64,000 nt of DNA from Nocardia yamanashiensis NBRC 100130 (GTDB lineage: Bacteria; Actinomycetota; Actinomycetes; Mycobacteriales; Mycobacteriaceae), in assembly GCF_001613325.1 (NCBI RefSeq), contig NZ_BDCD01000004.1, positions 186,001-250,000 on the forward strand, in the 5' to 3' direction. How positions within the stretch are numbered: position 1 is the stretch's first letter; every line of letters starts with the position of its first letter. Position numbers and translations under genes: made by a program. Below the pieces are notes generated by a model. The model was not told where the DNA came from, did not search any database, and worked only from the letters and a program-made list of their open reading frames with translations. Positions 37,391 through 45,497 of the stretch are shown here, piece by piece.

Positions 37391-38517
37391 GAATCGACAG
37401 TAGTCGGCGTCCGGCGGAACTGCCTCGGACCGTAGGTCGCCGCCCGCAGCACCCATTCGACGGGACCGTACCGGTGCCGGCGCACGTAGATCCGGGCCAG
37501 ATAGAGCTGCGCGGCGTAGATGCCGAGCGCGACAGCCACCACCGCCCAGTCGTCCAGGCGTCCGGCGAGGGCGAATCCGTAGCCGGTGAAGATGATCGAG
37601 GTGATGACCGACTGGCTGATGTAGGTGGTGGCCGCGATCTTCCCGGCGGGGGCGAAGACCTCGGCCACCCTGGGCCACGCGTGCACTGCGCGAAGCAGAG
37701 TCGCGGCGTACGCGGCGGACAGCAGCGGCGCGGTGATCACTCCGACCCCGGCGAGCACGGGCCAATGGAACACCGCGTTCAGCACCGATACCGGACCGCC
37801 CACCCCGAACCCGATCCATTGCACCCGCGGCAGCCACGGCAGATACCGCGCCGGATCCTCCAGCAGGCGTGCCTTTCCGGCGGCCAGGCCGAACAGGAAC
37901 AGCGGCAGCACCGCCACCATCGCGAACAGCATGTGCAGCGGCAGACTGTCGCTGAACACCTCCCATCGCCACGCCGCCGCCTCGCCCCAGCCCGCGCGCA
38001 TGATCTCCAGTTCGCGCGTGTGCTCACCGGAATCGCCCGCGCCGCCATCGTTGTCGGCCAGCAGCACGAACACGGTCATCGCAATGGCGGCGCACCCGAG
38101 CAATCCGGTCGCCGTCCACGCCGCCGCCCGCGGCCGTAACCGGCTCAGCAGCAACAGAACCAGCCCGATCACCCCGTAGCTGAAAAGCACGTCACCGATG
38201 AAGAAGAACACCGCGTGCACCGCCCCGAGCGCCATCAATGCCAGGCACCGGCGCACGGTCCGCGCCCGCCCGCTCACCCCGGCCCGCTGTGCGGCCCGGA
38301 ACTGCAGCGTCAGCGAGTACCCGAACAGGAACGAGAACAGCACATAGAACTTGTTGTGGAACAACGCGTCCAGCACGGTCAGCACCGCGCCGTCCGGGAA
38401 GTCGGGCCCCGACATGACGCTGATGTTCACCAGCAGGATCCCGCCGAGCGCGAAGCCGCGCAGTACATCCAATTCGACCAGCCGCGGCACCGATTCGACC
38501 GCCTTGCCCTCCGTCAT
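37387..38517 (-). CDS. DUF418-family membrane protein
   Basis: The 376-residue protein has about ten hydrophobic segments and the family opening LVELDVLRGFALGGILLVNI, then FHNKFYVLFSFLFGYSL and the C-terminal DUF418 region with TTYISQSVITSIIF and RRHRYGPVEWVLR. The family is of unknown function, possibly transport or membrane modification. It is coupled to the downstream NUDIX gene. Confidence 0.9.
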   Translation of the reverse strand: MTEGKAVESVPRLVELDVLRGFALGGILLVNISVMSGPDFPDGAVLTVLDALFHNKFYVLFSFLFGYSLTLQFRAAQRAGVSGRARTVRRCLALMALGAVHAVFFFIGDVLFSYGVIGLVLLLLSRLRPRAAAWTATGLLGCAAIAMTVFVLLADNDGGAGDSGEHTRELEIMRAGWGEAAAWRWEVFSDSLPLHMLFAMVAVLPLFLFGLAAGKARLLEDPARYLPWLPRVQWIGFGVGGPVSVLNAVFHWPVLAGVGVITAPLLSAAYAATLLRAVHAWPRVAEVFAPAGKIAATTYISQSVITSIIFTGYGFALAGRLDDWAVVAVALGIYAAQLYLARIYVRRHRYGPVEWVLRAATYGPRQFRRTPTTVDS

Positions 38518-38639
38518 GGATCGACCGTACGAGCCGGACCGGCAGGCCGGATCGCCCGCGAGAGCTACGCGGCCTCGGTGCATACCCTGAGTCGGCCGCC
38601 CGGATGCGGGGTTGGAACGGGTGTCAGTATTGTGCCCTC

Positions 38640-39092
38640 ATGACCTTTGTCATCGACTACAGCGTAGAGATCGACGCGCCCAGCGATCTGGTGTGGCAGG
38701 TGCTCACCGACGTGGACAGCTACGGCGAGTGGAACCCCTTCGTGCCCGCCTGCTCGACCACCTTGGAACCGGGTTCGCCGATCGACATGCAGGTGCGGCT
38801 GGTGGGGCCGAACCCGAAGGCGCAGCGGGAGTACATCCGCAGCCACACCCCGGGCAAAGAGTTCAGCTATGCCATGAAGCCGGCCCCGCTGGGGGTGTTG
38901 CGCAGCGAGCGGTCGCATACGGTGACCGCGCTGGCCGACGGCAAGACGCGGTACGACTCGCACTTCCAGCTCGAGGGGCCGTTGAGCCCGGTGGTCGGCG
39001 GACTGCTGGGCGGGGCGCTGCGCAAGGGGTTCGGGAGCATGACCGAAGGCGTGCGCCTACGCGCGGAGTCGTTGCGCGCGGCCGAGAAGTAA
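38640..39092 (+). CDS. SRPBCC-fold (START-like) protein
   Basis: The 150-residue protein has the polyketide-cyclase/START-like pattern IDYSVEIDAPSDLVWQVLTDVDSYGEWNPFVPACS, with a C-terminal helix GALRKGFGSMTEGVRLRAESL. This fold binds hydrophobic ligands; no specific role is visible. The ATG at 38640 is used. A strong hairpin follows. Confidence 0.88.
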   Translation: MTFVIDYSVEIDAPSDLVWQVLTDVDSYGEWNPFVPACSTTLEPGSPIDMQVRLVGPNPKAQREYIRSHTPGKEFSYAMKPAPLGVLRSERSHTVTALADGKTRYDSHFQLEGPLSPVVGGLLGGALRKGFGSMTEGVRLRAESLRAAEK

Positions 39093-39102
39093 CCGAAACG
39101 GG

Positions 39103-39136
39103 AAAATCCCTGCCGCGATCGCGTGGCAGGGATTTT
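39103..39136. terminator. Bidirectional hairpin terminator
   Basis: A perfect 12-base stem, AAAATCCCTGCC with GGCAGGGATTTT, and a 10-base loop lie between two convergent genes. The A-run and T-run on its flanks make it a plausible intrinsic terminator on either strand. Confidence 0.88.
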
Positions 39137-39146
39137 CGTATCGGTC

Positions 39147-39371
39147 TCAGGCCTCGAAGACCACGACATTGCCGAAGCTGTCGCGGGTGCCGCTGTCCTT
39201 CTCGATGGCGGCCGCCAGGTCCTCGACGGCTTCCCAGGTGCGGGGTTCCTCGTCGTCCAGATTGCCGATGGTGTACCAGGTCGCGGTGCCGCGGTAGCGG
39301 ACCAGGCCGTGGCCGGTCGGGTCCAGCTTCACGTCGAGAGCTCCGGAAACCGTGCCCTCCTCCTGGGTCAT
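39147..39371 (-). CDS. Small conserved-looking protein of unknown function
   Basis: The 74-residue protein is acidic with a likely beta-rich start (GALDVKLDPTGHGLVRYRGTA) and a helix (TWEAVEDLAAAIEKD). No family is recognised. It lies 35 bases after the HNH nuclease stop on the same strand and ends next to a terminator, which supports it as a real gene. An adjacent GTG (39374) is an alternative start; no clear ribosome-binding site was found. Confidence 0.55.
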   Translation of the reverse strand: MTQEEGTVSGALDVKLDPTGHGLVRYRGTATWYTIGNLDDEEPRTWEAVEDLAAAIEKDSGTRDSFGNVVVFEA

Positions 39372-39406
39372 CACGGCTGCCGCGCTGTGGATCTCGACGA
39401 TGGCGT

Positions 39407-40189
39407 CTACTTGAACCCTCCTCTATCGACGCAGTCCTGCACGGCTGTCTTGAGTGCGGTCTGCTCTTTGGAATCGACGTTCAGGCCGTACTTTACTTTC
39501 ACCTGGAGGTAGTGCGCGATATAGCCACACCGGAAATTGCCCGGCGGAAGGTAGGTGGACGGATCCTGGTCGCCCTTGGAGCGATTGGCGGTCGGGTCCG
39601 AGGCGGCCAGGTTGATGGCGTCGTTGGCGATATTGCGGCGGGTGTCCTCGTCCATCTTGGCCGCGCCGGAACGCCACGCTTCGGCCAGCGCCACAATGTG
39701 ATCGACGTCCACGCCGGCGGAGTCGGTGATGAACTTGTACGGCTTGAGGCCGTTGGTCTTCTTGTCCGGCACGCCGTACTGGTCCTGCCAGCCGCCGTCC
39801 TTGCCCATGGTGAACTTGCAGGTGGTGGCATCGAGTTTGACCGAGCCGGAGGCATCGCGCAGCAGCATGACCTCGCGCGTGGTGCATTTGCTGTATTGGG
39901 CGTACTGGTCGCCGAATCCGTGTTCGGGCTTGTTGGTGTCCCAGTGCGGGAACTGTTCGCGGCTGTAGCCGGTCATCGGCAATTCGTCGGCGACCTTGAG
40001 TTTGCCGAGCAGCGCCTTGACCTCGGTGGCCGAGCCCGCCACGGTCGGATTGGTCTGGCCCGGGACCGTTTTCGACGAATCGCCCGATTTGTTCAGCAAC
40101 GCGGCGACGACTATCAGCACGATGACGAAGAGGCCCGAGCCGATGGCTCCGAGCATCTTGGTGAGGCTTGACGGCTTCTTCTGCAACAT
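39407..40189 (-). CDS. Secreted/anchored HNH nuclease (DUF1524-like)
   Basis: The 260-residue protein has an N-terminal hydrophobic segment at about 12-35 (signal peptide or anchor), a Ser/Thr linker, then an HNH-type core: DVDHIVALAEAW near 160, NLAASDPTANRSKGDQDP near 195, and YLPPGNF. Four Cys (near 105, 126, 220 and 254) suggest extracytoplasmic disulfides. It likely degrades nucleic acid outside the membrane. The ATG at 40189 is chosen because longer frames add an unrelated stretch. Confidence 0.85.
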   Translation of the reverse strand: MLQKKPSSLTKMLGAIGSGLFVIVLIVVAALLNKSGDSSKTVPGQTNPTVAGSATEVKALLGKLKVADELPMTGYSREQFPHWDTNKPEHGFGDQYAQYSKCTTREVMLLRDASGSVKLDATTCKFTMGKDGGWQDQYGVPDKKTNGLKPYKFITDSAGVDVDHIVALAEAWRSGAAKMDEDTRRNIANDAINLAASDPTANRSKGDQDPSTYLPPGNFRCGYIAHYLQVKVKYGLNVDSKEQTALKTAVQDCVDRGGFK

Positions 40190-40373
40190 ATCCCGACCAC
40201 CGTCGCAATCCACTACCCGAAACAGCAAGTTACGCCGCGGGTTCGGAGACGGGTCTCACACCACTCGGTCCACGGCGAACACAGCGTTACTTACATAGTG
40301 AGCTTCGTCAAGATCGAGAACAACGGAGTCACAGCGGATTTCGGCGTGGCGCGGCGAACCGCCCGGCGAGTCG

Positions 40374-40874
40374 TCAGATCTGATGCAGCCAGGCTATGAA
40401 GAAGGCGATTGCGCCGAGGAAAGCCAGCGCCGCGACGGGCACCGGCCACCAGGGTCCGGTGCGGGTGAGCAACCGCCGGGCGAGTTGCCTTTGCAGCATG
40501 CCGATTCCGGCCAGCAGCAGGAACCAGAGCGGGAGCATGCCGACGCCGAGCAGGGCGTGCACCGCCCAGGCGCCCGCCAAAGTGGGGCCGCCCCAGGAAT
40601 GTTCGTAATCGCCCGCCGCGACGAGCGGGTAGGCGATGCCGCGCACCGCCGCCACCAGGGCCAGGAAGACCGCGAACCAGGCGACCAGTCCGATCGCGGC
40701 GGCGAGCGCCGTGTGCGCGGCGGCGCGGAACCAGCCGGGGGAGTTCGAGGCGAAGGGAATGCGCAGCGTCCGGCGCGTCACGCGGGCGCGAACCCCGGTG
40801 GGCGCGAAAGCAACCGGCAGTGCGAGCACCGCGTAATACGCGGACCGCACTGCCGGTTGTAGGTTCGCCATCAT
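40374..40874 (-). CDS. Membrane protein resembling a sensor-type transmembrane domain
   Basis: The 166-residue protein has four hydrophobic segments (about 12-25, 52-78, 98-124 and 145-164) and resembles the putative-sensor transmembrane module found before some actinobacterial histidine kinases. No kinase follows here. ATGs at 40874 and 40871 are both possible. The 184 bases upstream of the neighbouring HNH gene hold no supported gene. Confidence 0.7.
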   Translation of the reverse strand: MMANLQPAVRSAYYAVLALPVAFAPTGVRARVTRRTLRIPFASNSPGWFRAAAHTALAAAIGLVAWFAVFLALVAAVRGIAYPLVAAGDYEHSWGGPTLAGAWAVHALLGVGMLPLWFLLLAGIGMLQRQLARRLLTRTGPWWPVPVAALAFLGAIAFFIAWLHQI

Positions 40875-40917
40875 CCCACGGTAGCGCGCCGGTGCGACGC
40901 GCCTGTGGATCCGAGGG

Positions 40918-42039
40918 CTACGCGTTGTTGAGCTTGTTGAGGCGCTCGCACGCCTCCAGGTACTCGGTGATCAGGCGCTGCACCACATCGGCGGAACGCT
41001 CGACCTTGTTCATCAGGCCGACCACCTGGCCGACCGGATTGAAGTTCACGTCCTTGGCCTGCTCCGGGTAGCGGTGGCCGCGCTTGACGCCGTCCAAGGC
41101 CACCATCATCTGCAGCGGCATGGGCAGCGGGTTCGGGGTGTCGTCGCGCTCCCACGCCTCGGTCCAGTCGTTCTTGAGCATGCGGCAGGGCTTGCCGGTC
41201 CAGGAGCGCGAGCGCACGGTGTCGTGGCTGGTGGCATCGAGGTAGGTCTGCATCTGCGCGGGCGGCACGTTGGCCTCCTCGACGGTCAGCCACAGCGAAC
41301 CGGTCCACGCGCCCGCCGCGCCCATCGCCATGGCGGCGGCGACCTGACGGCCGTTGCCGATACCGCCGGCGGCCAGGGCGGGCATATCGCCGATAGCATC
41401 GATGACCTGCGGCCACAGCACCACCGAGGAGACCTCGCCGCAGTGGCCGCCGCCCTCGGTGCCCTGCATGACGACGAAGTCCAGGCCGGCGTTCTTGTGG
41501 TTGAGGGCGTGCTTGACCGAACCGCACAGCGCGCCGATCAGGCGGCCGGAGTCCTGGATCTGCTTGATCACGTCATCGGGCGGGGTGCCCAGGGCGTTGG
41601 CGACCAGCTTGGCCTTGGGGTGCTTGAGAATGACCTCGATCTGCGGGGCGACCGTGGTGGCGGTCCAGCCCAGCAGCTGGTTGTGGTGCTCCTCCGGCGG
41701 CAGGTGCGGGACATTGTGGTCGTTGAGCAGCTTCTCGGCGAAGTCGCGGTGCCCCTGCGGAACCAGCTCGCCCAGCTTGGATTCCAGCTCCTCGGGGGAC
41801 AGGCCGTCGACGCCCTTGCCCTCGTACTTGGAGGGGATGACCAGGTCGACGCCGTACACGCCGGTGACGTGCTCGTCGAGCCACTGGAGCTCGACTTCGA
41901 GCTGTTCCGCGGTGAAGCCGACAGCGCCGAGCACGCCCAGGCCGCCCGCATTGCTCACCGCGGCCGCGACGTCGCGGCAGTGGGTGAAGGCGAAGATCGG
42001 TACGTCGATGCCGAGGCGATCACAAATCTCGGTACGCAT
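40918..42039 (-). CDS. Nitronate monooxygenase family flavoprotein
   Basis: The 373-residue protein is an FMN-binding TIM-barrel enzyme of the 2-nitropropane dioxygenase family, with VSNAGGLGVLGA at 28-39, GTEGGGHCGEVSS near 197, and ALAAGGIGNGRQVAAAMAMGAAGAWTGS as the phosphate-binding region. Related actinobacterial genes lie in steroid- and acyl-CoA-degradation regulons, where the true substrate is not a nitroalkane. AGAGGAG precedes the ATG. A palindrome matching the KstR operator is 54 bases upstream, suggesting lipid- or sterol-linked control. Confidence 0.88.
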   Translation of the reverse strand: MRTEICDRLGIDVPIFAFTHCRDVAAAVSNAGGLGVLGAVGFTAEQLEVELQWLDEHVTGVYGVDLVIPSKYEGKGVDGLSPEELESKLGELVPQGHRDFAEKLLNDHNVPHLPPEEHHNQLLGWTATTVAPQIEVILKHPKAKLVANALGTPPDDVIKQIQDSGRLIGALCGSVKHALNHKNAGLDFVVMQGTEGGGHCGEVSSVVLWPQVIDAIGDMPALAAGGIGNGRQVAAAMAMGAAGAWTGSLWLTVEEANVPPAQMQTYLDATSHDTVRSRSWTGKPCRMLKNDWTEAWERDDTPNPLPMPLQMMVALDGVKRGHRYPEQAKDVNFNPVGQVVGLMNKVERSADVVQRLITEYLEACERLNKLNNA

Positions 42040-42093
42040 GGTGCAGTGGGCTCCTCTGAACTTTCCGGCACTGGAATGTTGTGCCCACCACAC

Positions 42094-42107
42094 TAGAACA
42101 TGTTCTA
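42094..42107. promoter_or_regulatory. KstR-like operator before the nitronate monooxygenase gene
   Basis: TAGAACATGTTCTA is a perfect 14-base palindrome that fits TnnAACnnGTTnnA, the published site of the TetR-family cholesterol repressor KstR. It is 55-68 bases upstream of the gene start. Other TetR regulators bind similar sites, so KstR itself is an inference. Confidence 0.65.
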
Positions 42108-42164
42108 CATTCAGGCCAGAGTCGCGACGCCTACCCCTCGGCAGGGGTCAACAACTTGTTTCAG

Positions 42165-42566
42165 TTAGCGGGACAGCAGGCCGGCGGCGGCAAGATCGTC
42201 GAACAGGAGTTGGTCCACCGGCGGGACCTCGTCGCGGTCGGCGTAGGTGAACCAGGCGACCTCTTCGATCTCACTGCTGGCGGCCAGGGCGCCGAGGTAA
42301 TCGGCGGTGTAGCAAGCCATTCGGACGACCGCGCCCGGGATCGGGGCCTCGTAGGTGCCGACGTGCGCGACCGACGCCGGGGTCAGCTCGACGGTCAGTT
42401 CCTCACGGATCTCGCGGACCAGGGTCTCCAGATCCGATTCCGCGCCTTCCCTTTTGCCGCCCGGGATATAGAAGACGTCCTTGCCGCGCGGGCGGGCGCA
42501 CAGGATCTTGCCGTGTTCGATCCGCACCCACGCCACCGTGTCGATCAACCGCTGCTCGGTCTGCAT
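42165..42566 (-). CDS. NUDIX hydrolase (MutT-like)
   Basis: The 133-residue protein has a NUDIX box, [20 protein letters not shown] followed by ELTV, at about 36-59; the Gly normally after the second Glu pair is Thr, a mild deviation. Short size suits pyrophosphatases acting on nucleotides or small diphosphates. It stops 58 bases past the KstR-like operator and follows the TetR gene with 20 bases between on the same strand. Confidence 0.85.
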   Translation of the reverse strand: MQTEQRLIDTVAWVRIEHGKILCARPRGKDVFYIPGGKREGAESDLETLVREIREELTVELTPASVAHVGTYEAPIPGAVVRMACYTADYLGALAASSEIEEVAWFTYADRDEVPPVDQLLFDDLAAAGLLSR

Positions 42567-42586
42567 TCGAGCAGCGTAGCCAGTGG

Positions 42587-43180
42587 CTAGCGGACGGCCT
42601 GGGCGACCAGCAGGTCGACGGCGCGGGTGACGCGATCGGTGTCGCCGGTGATCCACCAGTCCTGGATGAGGCCGCGCACGCCGGAGACCAGCAGGGTGGC
42701 GGCGGCCTGCGGATCGGCGATATCGGGGTCGATGCGGCGGAGCGCCTCGGTGAGGGCGTCGACCACGACGTGAATGGCCGATTCGGCGTACGACTGGAAC
42801 GGGCTGCGCGGAACGACGGCCGCGCCGAGCACCTGGAGCAGGACTCGGAGGCTGGTCGCGCCGGCGCCCGCGGTATTGACCTCGAACGATCCGGCGAGGC
42901 GGGCGCGCAGCAGGTGCGGGGAATCGACGTCGCCGAAGAGGGCGGCGATATCGGGGCGCTGGGTTTCCAAGGCGGACACCAGCATCTGCTCCTTGGTGCC
43001 GAAGTAGTGGATGAGCATGCGGGAGCTGGTGCCGAGGTAGTCGGCCAGCGGGCGCAGGGACAGTTCGGCCAGGCCGTATTCGGCGATATAGGCGATGACG
43101 CCGGCGAGCAGATCGGCGCGGCGGGCGTGGTCGAGGGGTCGGGGCACAGGTTGACTGTAGCGGTTGGTACAGGTATCCAT
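42587..43180 (-). CDS. TetR-family regulator
   Basis: The 197-residue protein has a TetR helix-turn-helix ([31 protein letters not shown] at about 40-70) and an alpha-helical ligand domain. It faces the ketoacyl-synthase gene with only six bases between starts if the ATG at 43180 is used. A GTG at 43147 would free a 39-base interval for the promoters and still give a normal N-terminus, so the true start may be there. The adjacent synthase is the likely target. Confidence 0.85.
   Translation of the reverse strand: MDTCTNRYSQPVPRPLDHARRADLLAGVIAYIAEYGLAELSLRPLADYLGTSSRMLIHYFGTKEQMLVSALETQRPDIAALFGDVDSPHLLRARLAGSFEVNTAGAGATSLRVLLQVLGAAVVPRSPFQSYAESAIHVVVDALTEALRRIDPDIADPQAAATLLVSGVRGLIQDWWITGDTDRVTRAVDLLVAQAVR
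43151..43179 (+). promoter_or_regulatory. Candidate promoter of the ketoacyl synthase gene
   Basis: TTGACT at 43151-43156 and TATCCA at 43174-43179 are 17 bases apart. The predicted transcript would begin at or next to the ATG at 43187, so the mRNA may be leaderless. Direct repeats TGGTACAG at 43165-43172 and 43201-43208 flank the start and could be the TetR site. Confidence 0.35.
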
Positions 43181-43186
43181 GTCGGC

Positions 43187-44422
43187 ATGGGTGTAACAAG
43201 TGGTACAGAAACCGGTGTGGTGGTGACCGCGATGTCCGCGACCACCTGTCTGGGCGCGGACCTGGACACGACCTGGGCGCGATTGCTGGCCGGGGACAGC
43301 GGGATTCGCGCGCTCACCGATTCGTTCGTCACCGAGCACGACCTGCCGGTGCGGATCGGCGGGAAGCTGGTCGCGCCGCCGGGGGAGCAGCTGACGCGGA
43401 TCGAGCAGCGGCGGATGTCGTTCGTGCAGCAGCTGGCGCTGGTGCTGGCGCGGCGGGTGTGGGCGGAGGCCGGGCAGCCGCCGGTCGATCCGGAACGGCT
43501 GGCGGTGGCGGTGGGGACAGGGCTCGGGGGCGGGGAATCGCTGGTTCACGCGGTGGATTCGATGCGGGCCGGGGGTTATCGGAAGGTGCCGCCGATGACG
43601 GTGCCGATGGTCATGCCGAACGGGTCGGCGGCCACCATCGGGTTGGAGATCGGCGCGAAAGGCGGGGTGTACGCGCCGGTTTCGGCGTGCGCGTCCGGGT
43701 CGGAGGCGATCGCGCACGGGTGGCGGTTGATCAGTACTGGGGAGGCCGATGTGGTGGTGGCGGGCGGTGTGGAAGGGCATATCGACGCGGTGCCGATCGC
43801 CAGTTTCGCCATGATGCGGGCCATGAGTACCCGCAATGACGAACCCGAGCGGGCCTCGCGGCCTTTCGACCGGGATCGGGACGGGTTCGTGTTCGGGGAG
43901 GCGGGGGCGCTGCTGGTGCTGGAGTCCGAGGCTCATGCGCGGGGGCGGGGTGCGGAGATTCTGGGGCGGGTGCTCGGGGCCGGAATCACGTCGGACGGTT
44001 ATCACATCACCGGTACCGCGCCCGATGGTGACGGTGCGGCGCGGGCCATGCGCAAGGCCATTGCGACGGCGGGGCTTTCGGCGGCCGATATCGACCATGT
44101 GAACGCGCACGCCACCGGGACTCCCATCGGCGATATCTCCGAGGCCAAGGCGATCACCGCTGTCACGCCCGGGGCGTCGGTGTACGCACCGAAGTCCGCG
44201 CTGGGGCACTCCATCGGCGCGGTCGGTGCGCTGGAAGCCATCCTCACTCTGCGGACCCTGCGGCAGCAGATCGTCCCGCCCACGCTGAACTTCGAACACC
44301 ACGACGACGGCATCGAATTGGATGTGGTCGCGAAAGCCCCACGCCTGCAACAGCTCCGGTACGCCCTCACCAATTCCTTCGGCTTCGGCGGGCACAACGT
44401 GACCCTGGCTCTGGGCGTTTGA
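43187..44422 (+). CDS. Beta-ketoacyl-ACP synthase II (KasA/FabF-type)
   Basis: This condensing enzyme extends acyl-ACP with malonyl-ACP in FAS-II or a related pathway. The 411-residue protein has the nucleophile Cys in [11 protein letters not shown] near residue 171 and the two His motifs in [11 protein letters not shown] near 307 and [13 protein letters not shown] near 341, plus NSFGFGGHN at the end. The Cys-His-His triad is complete. It resembles mycobacterial KasA/KasB in length. As a single gene facing a TetR regulator, it may serve a special lipid rather than housekeeping FAS-II. Confidence 0.92.
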   Translation: MGVTSGTETGVVVTAMSATTCLGADLDTTWARLLAGDSGIRALTDSFVTEHDLPVRIGGKLVAPPGEQLTRIEQRRMSFVQQLALVLARRVWAEAGQPPVDPERLAVAVGTGLGGGESLVHAVDSMRAGGYRKVPPMTVPMVMPNGSAATIGLEIGAKGGVYAPVSACASGSEAIAHGWRLISTGEADVVVAGGVEGHIDAVPIASFAMMRAMSTRNDEPERASRPFDRDRDGFVFGEAGALLVLESEAHARGRGAEILGRVLGAGITSDGYHITGTAPDGDGAARAMRKAIATAGLSAADIDHVNAHATGTPIGDISEAKAITAVTPGASVYAPKSALGHSIGAVGALEAILTLRTLRQQIVPPTLNFEHHDDGIELDVVAKAPRLQQLRYALTNSFGFGGHNVTLALGV

Positions 44423-44473
44423 TCGACCCGCCGTGGTGCACCGCTCTCGGGGGTGTGGTTTGATCCTGGCGTG

Positions 44474-44521
44474 ATGTTCATGGCGCAGTCGTGGTGGTGG
44501 CCGGAGTTCCGGCAGTCCTGA
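44474..44521 (+). CDS. Trp-rich leader peptide upstream of chorismate mutase
   Basis: A 15-codon reading frame encodes MFMAQSWWWPEFRQS with three adjacent Trp codons (44492-44500) and ends at TGA. It lies 99 bases before the chorismate mutase start in an otherwise gene-free interval. Trp is rare, so WWW in so short a frame is a strong sign of an attenuation leader peptide. Stalling here during Trp shortage would free or block the downstream stems. Whether it is translated is not shown. Confidence 0.75.
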   Translation: MFMAQSWWWPEFRQS

Positions 44522-44620
44522 CTCGCGCACGCGTATCGGCTGCCTGGTAGCAGCAGCCGTACGCCACATCCGCCGGCTGATGCGCGCCGGGCAGCCTCGA
44601 ATCGAAAGGTATCGAGGCAC
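44500..44620 (+). ncRNA. Attenuator structure following the Trp leader
   Basis: Several mutually exclusive stems can form. Stem 1, GCCGG/CCGGC (44500-44513), overlaps the last Trp codon. Stem 2 is GCGTATCGGCTGC with GCAGCCGTACGC (44531-44564, one bulge). GGCTGCC at 44538-44544 can instead pair with GGCAGCC at 44590-44596. A 7-base stem, GCCTCGA/TCGAGGC (44594-44618), holds the ribosome-binding site GAAAGG in its loop. No T-run is seen, so control may be of translation rather than termination. Confidence 0.6.
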
Positions 44621-44917
44621 ATGTCTCTCGAAGAAGTCCGCACCCGGATCGACGCCATCGACGCCCAGATCGTCGAATTGCTGGGCGCCCGGCAGCAATT
44701 GGTCTTCCGCGCCGCCACCTTCAAACGCAATCCCGACGAGGTCCGCGCACCCGACCGCCGCGCCCGCATGATGGTCCGCCTGCGCGAGCTCGCCGAGGAG
44801 CACGGTGTGGCGCCCGACCTGGTCGAGCAGGTCTACACCACCATGATCGACGGATTCATCGAGCTGGAACAACGCCGCCACCAAGCGCTCGTCGCCGACG
44901 GAACCGCCGCCCAATAG
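44621..44917 (+). CDS. AroQ-type chorismate mutase
   Basis: Chorismate mutase converts chorismate to prephenate for Phe and Tyr. The 98-residue helical protein has the AroQ pattern: EVRTRIDAIDAQIVELLGARQQLV with Arg8 and Arg25-type contacts, FKRNPDEVRAPDRRARMM in the middle, and the last helix TMIDGFIELEQRRH. The wording also resembles PchB-like isochorismate lyases and aminodeoxychorismate mutases, so the exact reaction is open. It follows a Trp-codon leader, odd for an enzyme that draws chorismate away from Trp. Confidence 0.85.
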   Translation: MSLEEVRTRIDAIDAQIVELLGARQQLVFRAATFKRNPDEVRAPDRRARMMVRLRELAEEHGVAPDLVEQVYTTMIDGFIELEQRRHQALVADGTAAQ

Positions 44918-45017
44918 TTCCCGGCCGTGAAGTCGGTTGTCACACCCGCGAAGTCCGCGGTGTCTTCATGAGGTACCGATGCCGCGCCCCACGCGGCACC
45001 CGACCGAAGGGCACCCC

Positions 45018-45491
45018 ATGGAACCCCGCATGAACCTGATGACAACCGACATCGGCGGCAAGCTCTACAAGCGAATCGTCGGCGCGGCCCAATTGCTCCA
45101 CCAATCCAACGTCCCCGAAAACCTCCTGCACCTGGTCGAACTCCGAGCCAGCCAAATCAACGGCTGCGGCTTCTGCGTGGACATGCACTCCAAAGACGCC
45201 GCCGCCGGCGGCGAAACCCCCACCCGCCTCAACCTGGTAGCCGCCTGGCGCGAAGCCACCGTCTTCACCGACGCCGAACGCGCCGCCCTCGCCCTCACCG
45301 AAGAAGGCACCCGCCTCGCCGACACCCACCCGGGCGTCTCCGACGAAACCTGGTCCGCCATCCGCAAACACTTCGACGAAGAACAATCCGCGACCCTCAT
45401 AGCCGCCATCGCCCTCATCAACACCTTCAACCGCCTGAACGTAATAGCCCGAGTCCCCGCCGGCACCTACGAACCCGGCATGTTCAACTGA
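45018..45491 (+). CDS. AhpD-like carboxymuconolactone decarboxylase family protein
   Basis: The 157-residue protein has the AhpD-type redox motif NGCGFCVDMH (Cys-Gly-Phe-Cys) near residue 56, with a downstream EATVFTDAERAALALTE pattern and a C-terminal NTFNRLNVIARVP. Such proteins reduce peroxides or peroxiredoxins. The ATG at 45018 follows GAAGGG by seven bases; an upstream ATG at 44979 also has a ribosome-binding site. It is monocistronic, converging with the next gene. Confidence 0.88.
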   Translation: MEPRMNLMTTDIGGKLYKRIVGAAQLLHQSNVPENLLHLVELRASQINGCGFCVDMHSKDAAAGGETPTRLNLVAAWREATVFTDAERAALALTEEGTRLADTHPGVSDETWSAIRKHFDEEQSATLIAAIALINTFNRLNVIARVPAGTYEPGMFN

Positions 45492-45497
45492 GCCCTC

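Noticed and set aside
40299..40400. 33-codon frame starting GTG at 40299, between the HNH and sensor-like genes
   Set aside because: No ribosome-binding site, no recognisable product, and it runs into the neighbouring gene.
42587..44914. 775-residue minus-strand frame across the ketoacyl synthase gene
   Set aside because: Only the part from 42587 to about 43180 reads as TetR; the rest is antisense low-complexity sequence opposite a well-supported gene.
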